A DNA stretch of 64,000 bases, taken from an uncultured Caulobacter sp. GTDB taxonomy: Bacteria; Pseudomonadota; Alphaproteobacteria; Caulobacterales; Caulobacteraceae. The stretch spans positions 1-64,000 of the forward strand of contig NZ_CAMQSF010000013.1 in assembly GCF_947036865.1 (NCBI RefSeq), read 5' to 3'. A model generated the notes under the pieces. That model made no database searches. It was not told where the DNA came from and worked only from the letters and a program-made list of their open reading frames with translations. Positions 27,506 to 36,340 of the stretch are shown here, one piece after another; within the stretch, counting starts at the first letter, position 1; every line of letters begins with the position of its first letter. A program made the translations under genes and the position numbers.

Positions 27506-29434
27506 CTACCGCCGCCCGAACAGCTTCTCGATATCGGCCAGCTTCAGCTCCACATAGGTCGGGCGGCCGTGGTTGCACTGGCCCGAGTGGGGCGTGGCCT
27601 CCATCTCGCGCAGCAGGGCGTTCATCTCGGCGGCGTTCAGGCGGCGGCCGGCGCGGACGCTGCCGTGACAGGCCATGGTCGAGCAGACCTCCTCCAGCCG
27701 CTCCTTCAGCGCCAGGGCCGCGCCGTTCTCGGCCAGGTCGTCGGCGATGTCGCGGACCAGGGCGGCCGCGTCGGTCTTGCCCAGCAGGGCCGGGGTCTCG
27801 CGCACCAGCACCGCGCCCGGGCCGAAGCTCTCGACGACCAGACCCAGGCTGGCCAGCTCGTCGGCTCGCGCGACCACCCGCTCGGCCTCGGCCGGGTCGA
27901 GGTCGACGACCTCGGGCAGCAGCAGGGTCTGGCGGGCCACGCCGCCGGCCGCCATCTCGCCCTTCATCCGCTCATAGACGAGCCGCTCGTGCGCGGCGTG
28001 CTGGTCGACGATGACCATGCCGTCGCGGGTCTGGGCGACGATATAGGTCTCGTGCACCTGAGCCCGCGCCGCGCCGAGGGGATAGTCGACATAGCCCTCT
28101 CCCCCTTGCGGGGAGAGGGTTGGGAGTGGGGGTGTCGGCTCGGCGTCGGTCCAGTCCGGCGCGGCCCATTCCGAGCCGGCGCCCCCACCCCCTGGCCCCC
28201 TCCCCGCGAGGGGGAGGGGGAAATCTCCCTCCACCCGCGCCGAAACCTCGTTCAGCCCCGGCAGGTCCATCGGCCGCTGCGTCGGCGGCGTCCAGCCGCC
28301 CTCGCGCCAGGCCGAGAAGCCGGCGGCGGAGGGACCGGGCTGATACCCCGGGAACGGGCTTTGCTGGGCGCGGATGCTGTCCAGGGCCTGGGCGGCCACC
28401 GTGGTCGAGGCGCGGTGGCCGGCGCCGGCCAGGGCGTGGCGCAGGGCGCCGACGATTAGGCCGCGCACCAGGGCCGGATCGCGGAACCGCACCTCGGCCT
28501 TGGCCGGGTGAACGTTGACGTCGACCTCGGTCGGTTCCAGCGTCACATAGAGCGCCGCCGTCGGGTGGCGGTCGCGCGCGAGAAAGTCGGCATAGGCCGC
28601 GCGCAGGGCGCCCTGCAGCAGCCGGTCGCGCACCGGCCGGCCGTTGACGAACAGGTACTGGTGGGCCGCGTTGCCGCGATTATAGGTCGGCAAGCCGGCG
28701 AAGCCCGACAGGCGCACGCCGTCTCGCGTCTGGTCGATCTCCAGGGCGTTGTCCTGGAACTCGCGGCCCAGCACGGCGGCCAGGCGCGCCAGGCGCCCGC
28801 GCGGCCCCGGATGCTCCGGCGGCAGGCGCAACACGCGGCGGCCGTCGATGTCCAGCGAGAAGCCCACGGACTCGTGGGCCATGGCCTGGCGCTTGATCTC
28901 CTCGGTGATCGCCAGGGCCTCGGCGCGTTCGGACTTCATGAACTTCAGGCGGGCCGGGGTGGCGTAGAAGAGGTCGCGCACCTCGATCCGCGCGCCGTGC
29001 GGACCCGGAAAGGCGGCCGGCGCGACGTCGCCGACCTGGCCGCCCTCGACCAGGATCGAGAACGCGTCGCTGGCCCCCTTGGCGCGCGAGGCGATCGACA
29101 GCCGCGCCACCGAGCCGATCGACGGCAGGGCCTCGCCCCGGAAGCCCATGGTGTGGATCCGCAAGAGGTCCCACAGGCCGTCGGCGTCGGGCGCCAGCTT
29201 GGAGGTCGCGTGGCGCTCGATGGCGATCGGCAGCTCTTCGGCCGACAGGCCGCAGCCGTCGTCGGCCACCAGGATCCGCGTCAGGCCGCCGCCGTGGGCC
29301 TCGACCTCGATCCGCGTGGCGCCGGCGTCGATGGCGTTGTCGACCAGCTCCTTGATCGCGCTGGCCGGCCGCTCGACCACCTCGCCGGCGGCGATGCGGT
29401 TGACGGTCTCGGGCGGCAGGCGGCGGATGGGCAT
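27506..29434 (-). CDS. mutL: DNA mismatch repair protein MutL
   Basis: A 642-residue MutL. The N-terminal GHKL ATPase shows [20 protein letters not shown] (motif I), DDGCGL (motif II) and [12 protein letters not shown] (motif III). The C-terminal domain has the endonuclease motif [12 protein letters not shown] (DQHA-x2-E-x4-E), so it should be a nicking Mut[12 protein letters not shown] follows near the end. The start is ATG 29434; a longer frame upstream is unrelated to MutL. Residues about 405-447 in the linker are encoded by a copy of the family B dispersed repeat, giving a Pro/Gly-rich insert. No mutS is nearby. Confidence 0.97.
   Translation of the reverse strand: MPIRRLPPETVNRIAAGEVVERPASAIKELVDNAIDAGATRIEVEAHGGGLTRILVADDGCGLSAEELPIAIERHATSKLAPDADGLWDLLRIHTMGFRGEALPSIGSVARLSIASRAKGASDAFSILVEGGQVGDVAPAAFPGPHGARIEVRDLFYATPARLKFMKSERAEALAITEEIKRQAMAHESVGFSLDIDGRRVLRLPPEHPGPRGRLARLAAVLGREFQDNALEIDQTRDGVRLSGFAGLPTYNRGNAAHQYLFVNGRPVRDRLLQGALRAAYADFLARDRHPTAALYVTLEPTEVDVNVHPAKAEVRFRDPALVRGLIVGALRHALAGAGHRASTTVAAQALDSIRAQQSPFPGYQPGPSAAGFSAWREGGWTPPTQRPMDLPGLNEVSARVEGDFPLPLAGRGPGGGGAGSEWAAPDWTDAEPTPPLPTLSPQGGEGYVDYPLGAARAQVHETYIVAQTRDGMVIVDQHAAHERLVYERMKGEMAAGGVARQTLLLPEVVDLDPAEAERVVARADELASLGLVVESFGPGAVLVRETPALLGKTDAAALVRDIADDLAENGAALALKERLEEVCSTMACHGSVRAGRRLNAAEMNALLREMEATPHSGQCNHGRPTYVELKLADIEKLFGRR
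28095..28222. repeat. family B dispersed repeat, copy B2, inside mutL
   Basis: CTCTCCCCCTTGCGGGGAGA…GTGGGGGTGTCGG and CGCCCCCACCCCCTGGCCCC…CCCCGCGAGGGGGAGGGGG are the same arms as in the intergenic copies. The frame stays open through the element, which encodes the linker of MutL. Confidence 0.8.
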
Positions 29435-29577
29435 CAAGCGGACTTTCGGGCGGAGCGCGCCGGCGACCGAGCGCCACCATTGCGACTCCTTAATTTGACC
29501 GGCCGGACGGCGGTCGGCCAAGCAAGGACGACCGACATATCTAGCGCGATTCCGCCGCCGTTCGAGGAACAGCCGTC

Positions 29578-30588
29578 TTGACCCCGCCCCGCATCGCCGC
29601 CGCCGCCGGCCTGGCGCTCTCCCTGCTGCTGTGCGGCTCGGCCCTGGCCCAGGTCGAGGGCAGGAACGAGGTCTCGATCCACCAGACCAAGCCGGTGGAC
29701 CTGACCCCGGTCGACAGCCAGGCCAACCTCGTCGAGGAGCTGATCGTCAATGCCCGCCTGCCGGGGCCGGCCTGGTGGAAGGTCTCGGACGCCGACACCA
29801 CCGTCTATGTGATGGGCATGCCGGCCTTCGTTCCGGACAAGCTCGACTTCGACGACTCGGTCCTGCGGCGACGACTGGACGGGGCCAACGTGCTGATCAT
29901 CGGCCAGCAGCCGGAGTTCCGAATCCTCAGCTTGCTGGCCCTGATCCCTGGTCGCGGGAAGCCGTTCCTGATGGATCGGCCGATGCGCGAGACCCTGCCG
30001 CCGGACCTGCGCGCGCGCCTGGAGCGGCAACTGGCCGCCCAGAAGAAGCCGCTCAACGAGTTCGACGACCTCAAGCCCGCCCTGGCCGGCTTCATGATCG
30101 CCGAGGGACGGGGCGGAAACGTCACCATGACCCTCGACGAGCTGACCAAACGCATTCGGAGCCTCGCGAAGGACAAGGACCTCAAGTCCGCGCCCCGCAT
30201 CAAGAAGCTCGACGACTACGACCTGATCGGCCTGGTCAAGTCGCTGAGCGAGGCGCCCCCGCCCCTTCAGGAGCTCTGCCTGGACGCGGGCCTGCGCCAG
30301 GCCGAGAACGGTCTGGCCAGCGTGCGCGAGACCGCCGACCAGTGGGCCCGGGGCCAGGTGCGCGAGGTCGTTTCGGCCGATCGCGGCTTCCAGCGCTGCC
30401 TGGCCTCGACCCCGTGGATCGCGCGCCAATTCAAGGACGGCCAGGACGACGCCGTGGAGGCCATCGCCACGGCCTTGAAGAAGCCCGGCAAGGCCGTGGC
30501 GATCATCGAGCTGCGCTCGCTGCTGTCGCGGGACGGGGTGCTCGATCGCCTGCGGGCGAAGGGCTTCACCGTAACGCCGCCGGAATAG
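29578..30588 (+). CDS. TraB/GumN family protein (copy 1), exported
   Basis: A 336-residue exported protein. The signal peptide is about 1-24 ([13 protein letters not shown]). [20 protein letters not shown] is the family's opening strand motif (usually ending in GT), and the domain closes with [20 protein letters not shown]. The catalytic status is doubtful, since the GxxH motif of TIKI-type metalloproteases is not clear here. The start is TTG 29578 with GAGGA nine bases upstream. A paralogue follows 57 bp later. Divergent from mutL. Confidence 0.8.
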   Translation: MTPPRIAAAAGLALSLLLCGSALAQVEGRNEVSIHQTKPVDLTPVDSQANLVEELIVNARLPGPAWWKVSDADTTVYVMGMPAFVPDKLDFDDSVLRRRLDGANVLIIGQQPEFRILSLLALIPGRGKPFLMDRPMRETLPPDLRARLERQLAAQKKPLNEFDDLKPALAGFMIAEGRGGNVTMTLDELTKRIRSLAKDKDLKSAPRIKKLDDYDLIGLVKSLSEAPPPLQELCLDAGLRQAENGLASVRETADQWARGQVREVVSADRGFQRCLASTPWIARQFKDGQDDAVEAIATALKKPGKAVAIIELRSLLSRDGVLDRLRAKGFTVTPPE

Positions 30589-30645
30589 GGTCAAGCTTCC
30601 GCCATCGAGGCCGATCAGGGTCGCGCGGCGAAGAAGGGGGAAGAC

Positions 30646-31584
30646 ATGCGCGTGACCTTGACGGCCCTGGGGCTTGTTCTGGCGCTGGCCGGCGCCGCGC
30701 GCGCCCAGGCGATCGACGATCCGCAGGCCAATGTGGTCGAGGCCCTGGTGGTCAGCGCCAAGCTGCCTGGCCCCGCCTGGTGGCGGGTCTCCGACGCCGA
30801 CACCACGATCTATGTGCTCGGTCTGCCGTCGTCGCTGCCGAAGGGGCAGGCTTGGGACCGCTCGGTGCTGGAGCGGCGGCTCGACGGCGCCTTCGCCCTG
30901 CTGACGCCGCCGATCTGGCAGGCCGGGCTGACCGACATTCCCGCCATGCTCCGGCTGCGCGGCAGCCTGAAGGACGACGGCGGCTGGACCGCGCGGGCGC
31001 CGGAGCTGGCGGCGCGGACCCAGAAGGCGTGGACCGCGGTCGACAAGAACGACGACGGCTGGCGCAAGTGGAAGCCGCTGTTCGTCGCGCTGCGACTGAA
31101 CGGCAAGGCCAACAAGCAGGCCGAGCTGCAGATGTCCGAGCCGGATCGGACCATCCAGAAACTGGCTCGCGACCGGCGGGTCAAGGCGCGGCCGGCGGCG
31201 GTCCACAAGGCCATGCCGATGCTGACGTCCCTGGTGCGCGAGCACAGCGAGGCGGCGGGGCTGACCTGCCTGTCCGAGACCCTCGACGCGGTCGAGGCCG
31301 GCCCCGCTCCGGTGCGCGTCGCCGCCGAGGCCTGGGCTCAGGGCCGCGTCAAGGACGCCCTGGCCGGGCCGCGCAGCGCCGAGCGCTGCGAGCTGCTGAT
31401 GCCCGGCGTCTCCGATCTCAAGCGCCAACTGGTCGACGACGAGGTCGAGGGCCTGACGGACCTCCTCAAGACCCCCGGCCACGCTGTGGCGTTCTTCCCC
31501 CTGCGGGCCCTGGTCGCCGAGAACGGCGTGCTGGACAAGCTGCGGGCGCGGGGGATCACGGTGAAGACGCCGGGGGACGGGTAG
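30646..31584 (+). CDS. TraB/GumN family protein (copy 2), exported
   Basis: A 312-residue paralogue of the previous gene. Signal peptide to about residue 21 (AGAARAQ). PGPAWWRVSDADTTIYVLGL and PGHAVAFFPLRALVAENGVL align with copy 1. Conserved cysteines (LTCLSE, ERCELL) match copy 1's ELCLDA and QRCLAS. GGGGGAAG lies before ATG 30646. The two form a tandem operon; function unknown. Confidence 0.82.
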   Translation: MRVTLTALGLVLALAGAARAQAIDDPQANVVEALVVSAKLPGPAWWRVSDADTTIYVLGLPSSLPKGQAWDRSVLERRLDGAFALLTPPIWQAGLTDIPAMLRLRGSLKDDGGWTARAPELAARTQKAWTAVDKNDDGWRKWKPLFVALRLNGKANKQAELQMSEPDRTIQKLARDRRVKARPAAVHKAMPMLTSLVREHSEAAGLTCLSETLDAVEAGPAPVRVAAEAWAQGRVKDALAGPRSAERCELLMPGVSDLKRQLVDDEVEGLTDLLKTPGHAVAFFPLRALVAENGVLDKLRARGITVKTPGDG

Positions 31585-31597
31585 GGCTGGCCCAGCC

Positions 31598-31721
31598 TTC
31601 TCCCTTCCCCCTTGATGGGGGAAGGGCGGGGATGGGGGTGACCTGCCGAGGTTAGGCTGCGCGCGGCTTTCACCGCCGCATCACCCCCACCCCTGCCCCT
31701 CCCCCATCAAGGGGGAGGGGA
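31598..31721. repeat. family B dispersed repeat, copy B3
   Basis: TTCTCCCTTCCCCCTTGATG…GATGGGGGTGACC and CATCACCCCCACCCCTGCCC…CCATCAAGGGGGAGGGGA are inverted arms. Lies between convergent genes. Confidence 0.8.
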
Positions 31722-31759
31722 CCAAGTTTCCCAACCTCGCCGGACAACGCTAGAAACAA

Positions 31760-31797
31760 AAACGGCCCGGAAGCATCGCCTCCGGGCCGTTCTCAAA
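31760..31797 (-). terminator. intrinsic terminator of bamF
   Basis: ACGGCCCGGA and TCCGGGCCGT form a perfect 10-bp stem with a 9-base loop; on the minus strand it is followed by TTTTTGTTT. The plus side has a weak T-run, so it may act for both strands. Confidence 0.85.
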
Positions 31798-31816
31798 TCT
31801 CGGCGGAAGTCCGGCC

Positions 31817-32386
31817 TTACAGGCCCGGCAGCTTGATGCCGCCCTTCTTCTCGCGGCTGATCACCACGCCGCCCGGGCCGACCAGCTTCTTCAGGCGGGC
31901 TTCTTCGGCGGCGGGGTCGACCTCGGCCGGGGAATTGGCGCCGGATTGGGCGGCGGTGGTCACGTCGGTCTTGGGCTGACCCTTTTTCCAGAACATCACC
32001 TTGCTGGCGAAGCTCTCGTCCTTGTGGGCCAGGTCGCCGTTCTCGTCGTCCACCACGAAACGGATCAGCGGATCGGCCTTGTCCGAGCCGGCGCGGGCGA
32101 CCAGCAGCTTTTCGCCTTCCGAGCGGTTGGCGGCGTTGCTCTGGCCGATCAGGGCGGCGCGGGCGGCGCTTTCGGGCTGCAGCTCCTGCGGACGCGGCTC
32201 GCCGGGCGCCGGCGGGCGCAGCGCGTAGTCCGGCGGCACGGCCAGCGGCGCCTTGCTGACGACGCGGAATTCGTCGGGGACCACCTTGCTCATGCCCAGA
32301 GCCTTCTGGGTCGAACTGCAGCCAGCCAGGCCGATCGCGGCCACGGCGGTCAGGGCGCTCACGGTCGCGACCCGATTGAAACTCAT
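31817..32386 (-). CDS. bamF: DUF3035 lipoprotein, BamF subunit of the outer-membrane assembly machine
   Basis: A 189-residue lipoprotein with lipobox LAGC at residue 23. The mature part begins with VVPDEFRVVSKAPLAVPPDY, the DUF3035 signature, which recalls the conserved BamC motif (VPPD). Members have been described as BamF, part of the alphaproteobacterial BAM complex that inserts beta-barrels. The rest is predicted disordered or helical. ATG 32386 gives the proper signal peptide. It follows lspA, the enzyme that would process its signal, as in other alphaproteobacteria. The gene symbol rests on family knowledge. Confidence 0.78.
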   Translation of the reverse strand: MSFNRVATVSALTAVAAIGLAGCSSTQKALGMSKVVPDEFRVVSKAPLAVPPDYALRPPAPGEPRPQELQPESAARAALIGQSNAANRSEGEKLLVARAGSDKADPLIRFVVDDENGDLAHKDESFASKVMFWKKGQPKTDVTTAAQSGANSPAEVDPAAEEARLKKLVGPGGVVISREKKGGIKLPGL

Positions 32387-32494
32387 CAAACCATGCTCCA
32401 GCGGCCGACCCCCGGCCCGATTTTCGGACGCACTCGATACGACATCATCGCGCGGGCGCCAATCTCCCACGCGATTGCGGCGTCATTCGGCCCA

Positions 32495-33001
32495 TTACTC
32501 GGTTTGATGGGCGAGCTTCTTTTCCTCGCCCAGGAAGCTGTCCAGCAGCAGCAGCGCCACGCCGATATTGATCCCGGAATCGGCGACGTTGAACACCCAC
32601 GGGAAGTGCAGCCGCGAGACGTCGATGAAGTCGACGACATAGCCGTACAGCACCCGGTCGATCAGGTTGTTGCCGATCGCCGCGCCGATGATCAGGCCGA
32701 TCCCGACGGCCGGCAGCGGCTTGCTGGCCTTGCGCACCCACCAGCTCAGGCCGACCACGACCAGGATCGAGAAGCCGATCAGCAGCCAGCGCCCCCAGTC
32801 GGTGTCGCGCAGCAGGCCAAAGCTCATGCCGTGATTGTGGACCATGGTCAGGTACAGCGGCCCGAAGAGGTGCATTGACGCGCCCTGCTCGCGGCCCAGC
32901 ACGGACAGGATCCACAGCTTGGAGACCTGGTCCAGGATCAGGGTGGCGGCGGCGACGGCGTAGGCGGTCCAGCCCAGGCGGGTGATGTTCAGTGACGACA
33001 T
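32495..33001 (-). CDS. lspA: lipoprotein signal peptidase (signal peptidase II)
   Basis: A 168-residue inner-membrane aspartic protease with four TM helices that removes signal peptides from prolipoproteins. The catalytic Asp are in GYVVDFIDV and NVADSGINIG. NNLIDRVLYG matches the conserved GNLIDR segment. NHGMSFGLL stands where most LspA have N-x-G-x-AF, a small variation. It follows ileS, as is common in bacteria. Confidence 0.96.
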   Translation of the reverse strand: MSSLNITRLGWTAYAVAAATLILDQVSKLWILSVLGREQGASMHLFGPLYLTMVHNHGMSFGLLRDTDWGRWLLIGFSILVVVGLSWWVRKASKPLPAVGIGLIIGAAIGNNLIDRVLYGYVVDFIDVSRLHFPWVFNVADSGINIGVALLLLDSFLGEEKKLAHQTE

Positions 33002-33012
33002 TTCGTCCTCAA

Positions 33013-33139
33013 CTTTCCTTCTCCCCCTGTGGGAGAAGGTGTCGCGCAGCGACGGATGAGGGGTTGCGCGGCGATCTCGGCGAGACCCCTCATCCGACCT
33101 GCTTCGCAGGCCACCTTCTCCCGCAAGGGGAGAAGGGTA
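33013..33139. repeat. family B dispersed repeat, copy B4
   Basis: CCTTCTCCCCCTGTGGGAGA-type and CACCTTCTCCCGCAAGGGGA-type small hairpins flank inner arms GACGGATGAGGGGT and ACCCCTCATCCG. It separates ileS from lspA, whose spacing is usually short. Confidence 0.8.
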
Positions 33140-33144
33140 AAGAA

Positions 33145-36054
33145 CTAGCCGTGCGTCGCGTCCCAGTAGGCCACGGCGTCGGCGTCGCGAAGGCTAAGCT
33201 CCGGATAGCGCGGATCGGTTCCGACCTCCGGCAGGATGCGCCACGAGCGGGCGCACTTCTTGCCCTCGGCGAGCTTCGGATCGACGGAGACGCCCTTGAC
33301 CTCGTCGGTTCGGAACGCGCCGCCGTCGCCGGCGACCAGGGTCGCGGCGGAGGTGCGGAACACCTCGGCGGGGTCCAGGCCCTCGAAGGCGGCCAGCAGG
33401 TCGGCGTCGGCGACATGCACCACCGGCGCGGCCTCCAGCGCCGAGCCGATCCGCTTCTCGCGGCGCTCGACTTCCAGCGCCCCGGTAACCACCGAGGTGA
33501 CCGCCTGGACCTTCTCCCAGCGCGCGGCCTCGGCGTCGTTGCGCCAGGCGTCCACGCGCTCGGGGATCACCCGCAGCGCCACGGGGCCGGCCTCGGGGAA
33601 GCGGGTCACCCAGGCCTCTTCCATCGTGAAGCTGGCCAGCGGGGCCAGCCAGATGGTCAGGCGGTTGAACACCTCGTCCAGCACCGTGCGATAGGCCCGG
33701 CGCTTCAGGGCGTCGGGGCGGTCGCAATAGAGGCTGTCGCGGCGGACGTCGAAATAGAGCGCCGAGAGATCCCCCTGGCAGAACTCGATCAGCGGCCGGA
33801 TGACGTCCGAGAAGCGGTAGCTCTCGTAAGCCTCGCGCACCTGGCCATCCAGCTCCCACAGGCGGTGCAGGATGTACTTCTCCAGCGGCGGGAAGTCGGC
33901 GTAGTCGGTGACGCGCTCGTCCTCGGTGAAGCCGGCCAGGGCGCCCAGCAGGTAGCGCATCGTGTTGCGCAGCTTGCGATAGGCGTCGGTCGTGGTGGCC
34001 AGGATCGTCTTGCCGATCCGCTGGTCCTCCGAATAGTCGACCATGGCCGCCCAGAGGCGCAGGATCTCGGCCCCGGACTCCTTGGTGATCGCCTGCGGCT
34101 CGACCGTGTTGCCCTTGGACTTGGACATCTTCTCGCCGTTCTCGTCCATGGTGAAGCCATGGGTCAGGACGGCCTTGTAGGGCGCGCGGCCGCGCGTGCC
34201 GGAGCCTTCCAGCAGCGAGGACTGGAACCAGCCGCGATGCTGGTCCGAGCCTTCCAGATAGAGGTCGGCCGGCCAGTGGCTGTCGGCGCGGCCCTCGATC
34301 GTGAAGGCGTGGGTGCAGCCGCTGTCGAACCAGACGTCGAGAATGTCGGTGACCTTCTCGAATTGGGCCGGGTCGTGGTTTCCGAGGAAGTCGGCGTCGG
34401 GCCGGGTGAACCAGGCGTCCGCGCCGCCCTCGCGGATGGCGGCGAGAATCCGGGCGTTGACGTCCGGGTCATTCAGCGGCTGGCCGGTGTGCTTGTCCAC
34501 GTACATGGCCAGCGGCGTGCCCCAGTTGCGCTGGCGGCTGATCAGCCAGTCGGGACGCGTCTCGACCATCGCGCCGATCCGGTTGCGGCCGGCCTCGGGG
34601 TGGAAGGCGGTGTCGGCCAGCGACTGGACCGCGACCTCGCGCAGGGTCTTGCCGCCGAGGCTATCGACGGCGTGGTCCATGCGGATGAACCACTGCGGCG
34701 TGTTGCGGAAGATCACCGGGGCCTTCGAGCGCCAGCTGTGCGGATAGCTGTGCTCGATCCGGCCGCGCGCCAGCAGATTGCCGGCCTCGATCAGCTTTTC
34801 CATGACCGCGCCATTGGCGGGCCCGAACTTGCCGACCTTCTTGCCCTCGGTTTCGAGCACCTTCAGGCCGCCGAACAGCGGGACGTGATCGTAGTACGCG
34901 CCGTCGGGATCGACGGTGTCGGGGATCTCGCGGTGGCCGTGAGCCAGCCAGACCTGATAGTCGTCGGCGCCGTGACCGGGCGCGGTGTGGACGAAGCCGG
35001 TGCCGGCGTCGTCGGTCACGTGGTCGCCGGAGAGCATCGGCACCGCGAAGCCGTAGTGGCTGTCGAGGTCGGCCAGCGGGTGGGCCAATACCATGCCCTC
35101 GCAGTCGACGGCCTCGACCTGCTTCCACGCGGCGACCTTGGCGGCCTTGAAGACGTCCTCGGCCAGCTTGTCGGCGACGATCAGGCGATCGCCCGGCTTG
35201 GCCCAGGGCTCGAACTCGAGGCCTTCCTCAAGCGCCGTCACCTCGAACACCGAGTAGGGGATGTCCGGATTGTACGAGACCGCGCGGTTGGCCGGGATCG
35301 TCCACGGCGTGGTCGTCCAGATGACCAGCTTGGCGCCGAGGGCGGCATCGGAGCCCTGCGTGACCGGGAACTTCACCCAGATCGTCGGCGAGACGTGGTC
35401 GTGGTACTCGATCTCGGCGTCGGCCAGGGCGGTGCGCTCGACCGGGCTCCACATCACGGGCTTCGAGCCGCGATAGAGCTGGCCGGTGGCCAGGAACTTG
35501 TGGAACTCGGCGACGATCGTGGCCTCGGACGAGAAGTCCATGGTCGCGTAGCGGTTCCACCAGTCGCCCAGCACGCCCAGGCGCTGGAACTCGGTCTTCT
35601 GGGCCTCGATCCAGCCGCCGGCATAGGCGCGGCATTCGCGGCGGAATTCCTCGGCCGGGACCTCGTCCTTGCGGCGGCCCTTGGCGCGGAACTGCTCCTC
35701 GATCTTCCACTCGATCGGCAGGCCGTGGCAGTCCCAGCCCGGCACGTAGTCGACGTCGTAGCCCAGGGCGAAGCGGCTGCGGACCACGAAGTCCTTGAGG
35801 ATCTTGTTCAGCGCGTGGCCGATGTGGATCGCGCCGTTGGCGTAGGGCGGGCCGTCGTGCAGCACGTAGAGCGGGCGGCCGTCGGCCTGGCGCTTGGCGC
35901 GGACCGCGCCGTAGAGACCCTTGTCGGAGAGGGCGGCCCAGCCCTCCAGGATCTCGGGCTCCTTCTTGGGCAGGCCCGCGCGCATCGGGAACGGGGTGTC
36001 GGGAAGGAAGACGGTTTCGCGATAGTCGCGGGCGGGCGTGGCGTCGTCGGCCAT
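33145..36054 (-). CDS. ileS: isoleucyl-tRNA synthetase
   Basis: A class I aminoacyl-tRNA synthetase of 969 residues. The HIGH motif is in NGAIHIGHALNKILKDF, the KMSKS motif in GEKMSKSKGNTVEP, and GWDCHGLPIEWKIE is the IleS/ValS pattern. The CP1 editing domain contains the Thr-rich TTTPWTIPANRAV region. The C-terminal zinc motif of E. coli IleS is degenerate: KCARSWRILPEVG has one Cys only and no later CxxC. The start is ATG 36054; a long open frame upstream is non-family. Confidence 0.97.
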   Translation of the reverse strand: MADDATPARDYRETVFLPDTPFPMRAGLPKKEPEILEGWAALSDKGLYGAVRAKRQADGRPLYVLHDGPPYANGAIHIGHALNKILKDFVVRSRFALGYDVDYVPGWDCHGLPIEWKIEEQFRAKGRRKDEVPAEEFRRECRAYAGGWIEAQKTEFQRLGVLGDWWNRYATMDFSSEATIVAEFHKFLATGQLYRGSKPVMWSPVERTALADAEIEYHDHVSPTIWVKFPVTQGSDAALGAKLVIWTTTPWTIPANRAVSYNPDIPYSVFEVTALEEGLEFEPWAKPGDRLIVADKLAEDVFKAAKVAAWKQVEAVDCEGMVLAHPLADLDSHYGFAVPMLSGDHVTDDAGTGFVHTAPGHGADDYQVWLAHGHREIPDTVDPDGAYYDHVPLFGGLKVLETEGKKVGKFGPANGAVMEKLIEAGNLLARGRIEHSYPHSWRSKAPVIFRNTPQWFIRMDHAVDSLGGKTLREVAVQSLADTAFHPEAGRNRIGAMVETRPDWLISRQRNWGTPLAMYVDKHTGQPLNDPDVNARILAAIREGGADAWFTRPDADFLGNHDPAQFEKVTDILDVWFDSGCTHAFTIEGRADSHWPADLYLEGSDQHRGWFQSSLLEGSGTRGRAPYKAVLTHGFTMDENGEKMSKSKGNTVEPQAITKESGAEILRLWAAMVDYSEDQRIGKTILATTTDAYRKLRNTMRYLLGALAGFTEDERVTDYADFPPLEKYILHRLWELDGQVREAYESYRFSDVIRPLIEFCQGDLSALYFDVRRDSLYCDRPDALKRRAYRTVLDEVFNRLTIWLAPLASFTMEEAWVTRFPEAGPVALRVIPERVDAWRNDAEAARWEKVQAVTSVVTGALEVERREKRIGSALEAAPVVHVADADLLAAFEGLDPAEVFRTSAATLVAGDGGAFRTDEVKGVSVDPKLAEGKKCARSWRILPEVGTDPRYPELSLRDADAVAYWDATHG

Positions 36055-36220
36055 GGATCGGTGTCCGGCTGTCAAAGGGATCGGAAGGGGGCGGGAAAAC
36101 CCGGCGCGCGCTGGACCATCGACCGGCGGCGTCACGCCGGGCGGATAATTCGCGAAATCTTCCGAACGAAACTCATGGCGGTGGGGATAGCAGAGGGTTG
36201 GCGGCAAGGCCAGTGCGTCA

Positions 36221-36332
36221 AGATCCTCCCCTCCTGGGGGAGGTGGTCGCGCAGCGACCGGAGGGGGCTGCGCGGCTTACGCGGAGATGCCCGCTCAGGC
36301 TTCGCCGACAGCTCCCCCAGAGGCGAGCATCT
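36221..36332. repeat. family B dispersed repeat, copy B5 (divergent)
   Basis: CTCCCCTCCTGGGGGAGGTG followed by a GTCGCGCAGCGAC hairpin and GGAGGGGGCTG, with CAGCTCCCCCAGAGGCGAG at the far end. Related to the other B copies but with different inner sequence. It lies between ileS and the HtrA-like gene. Confidence 0.6.
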
Positions 36333-36340
36333 TGGCGCGG

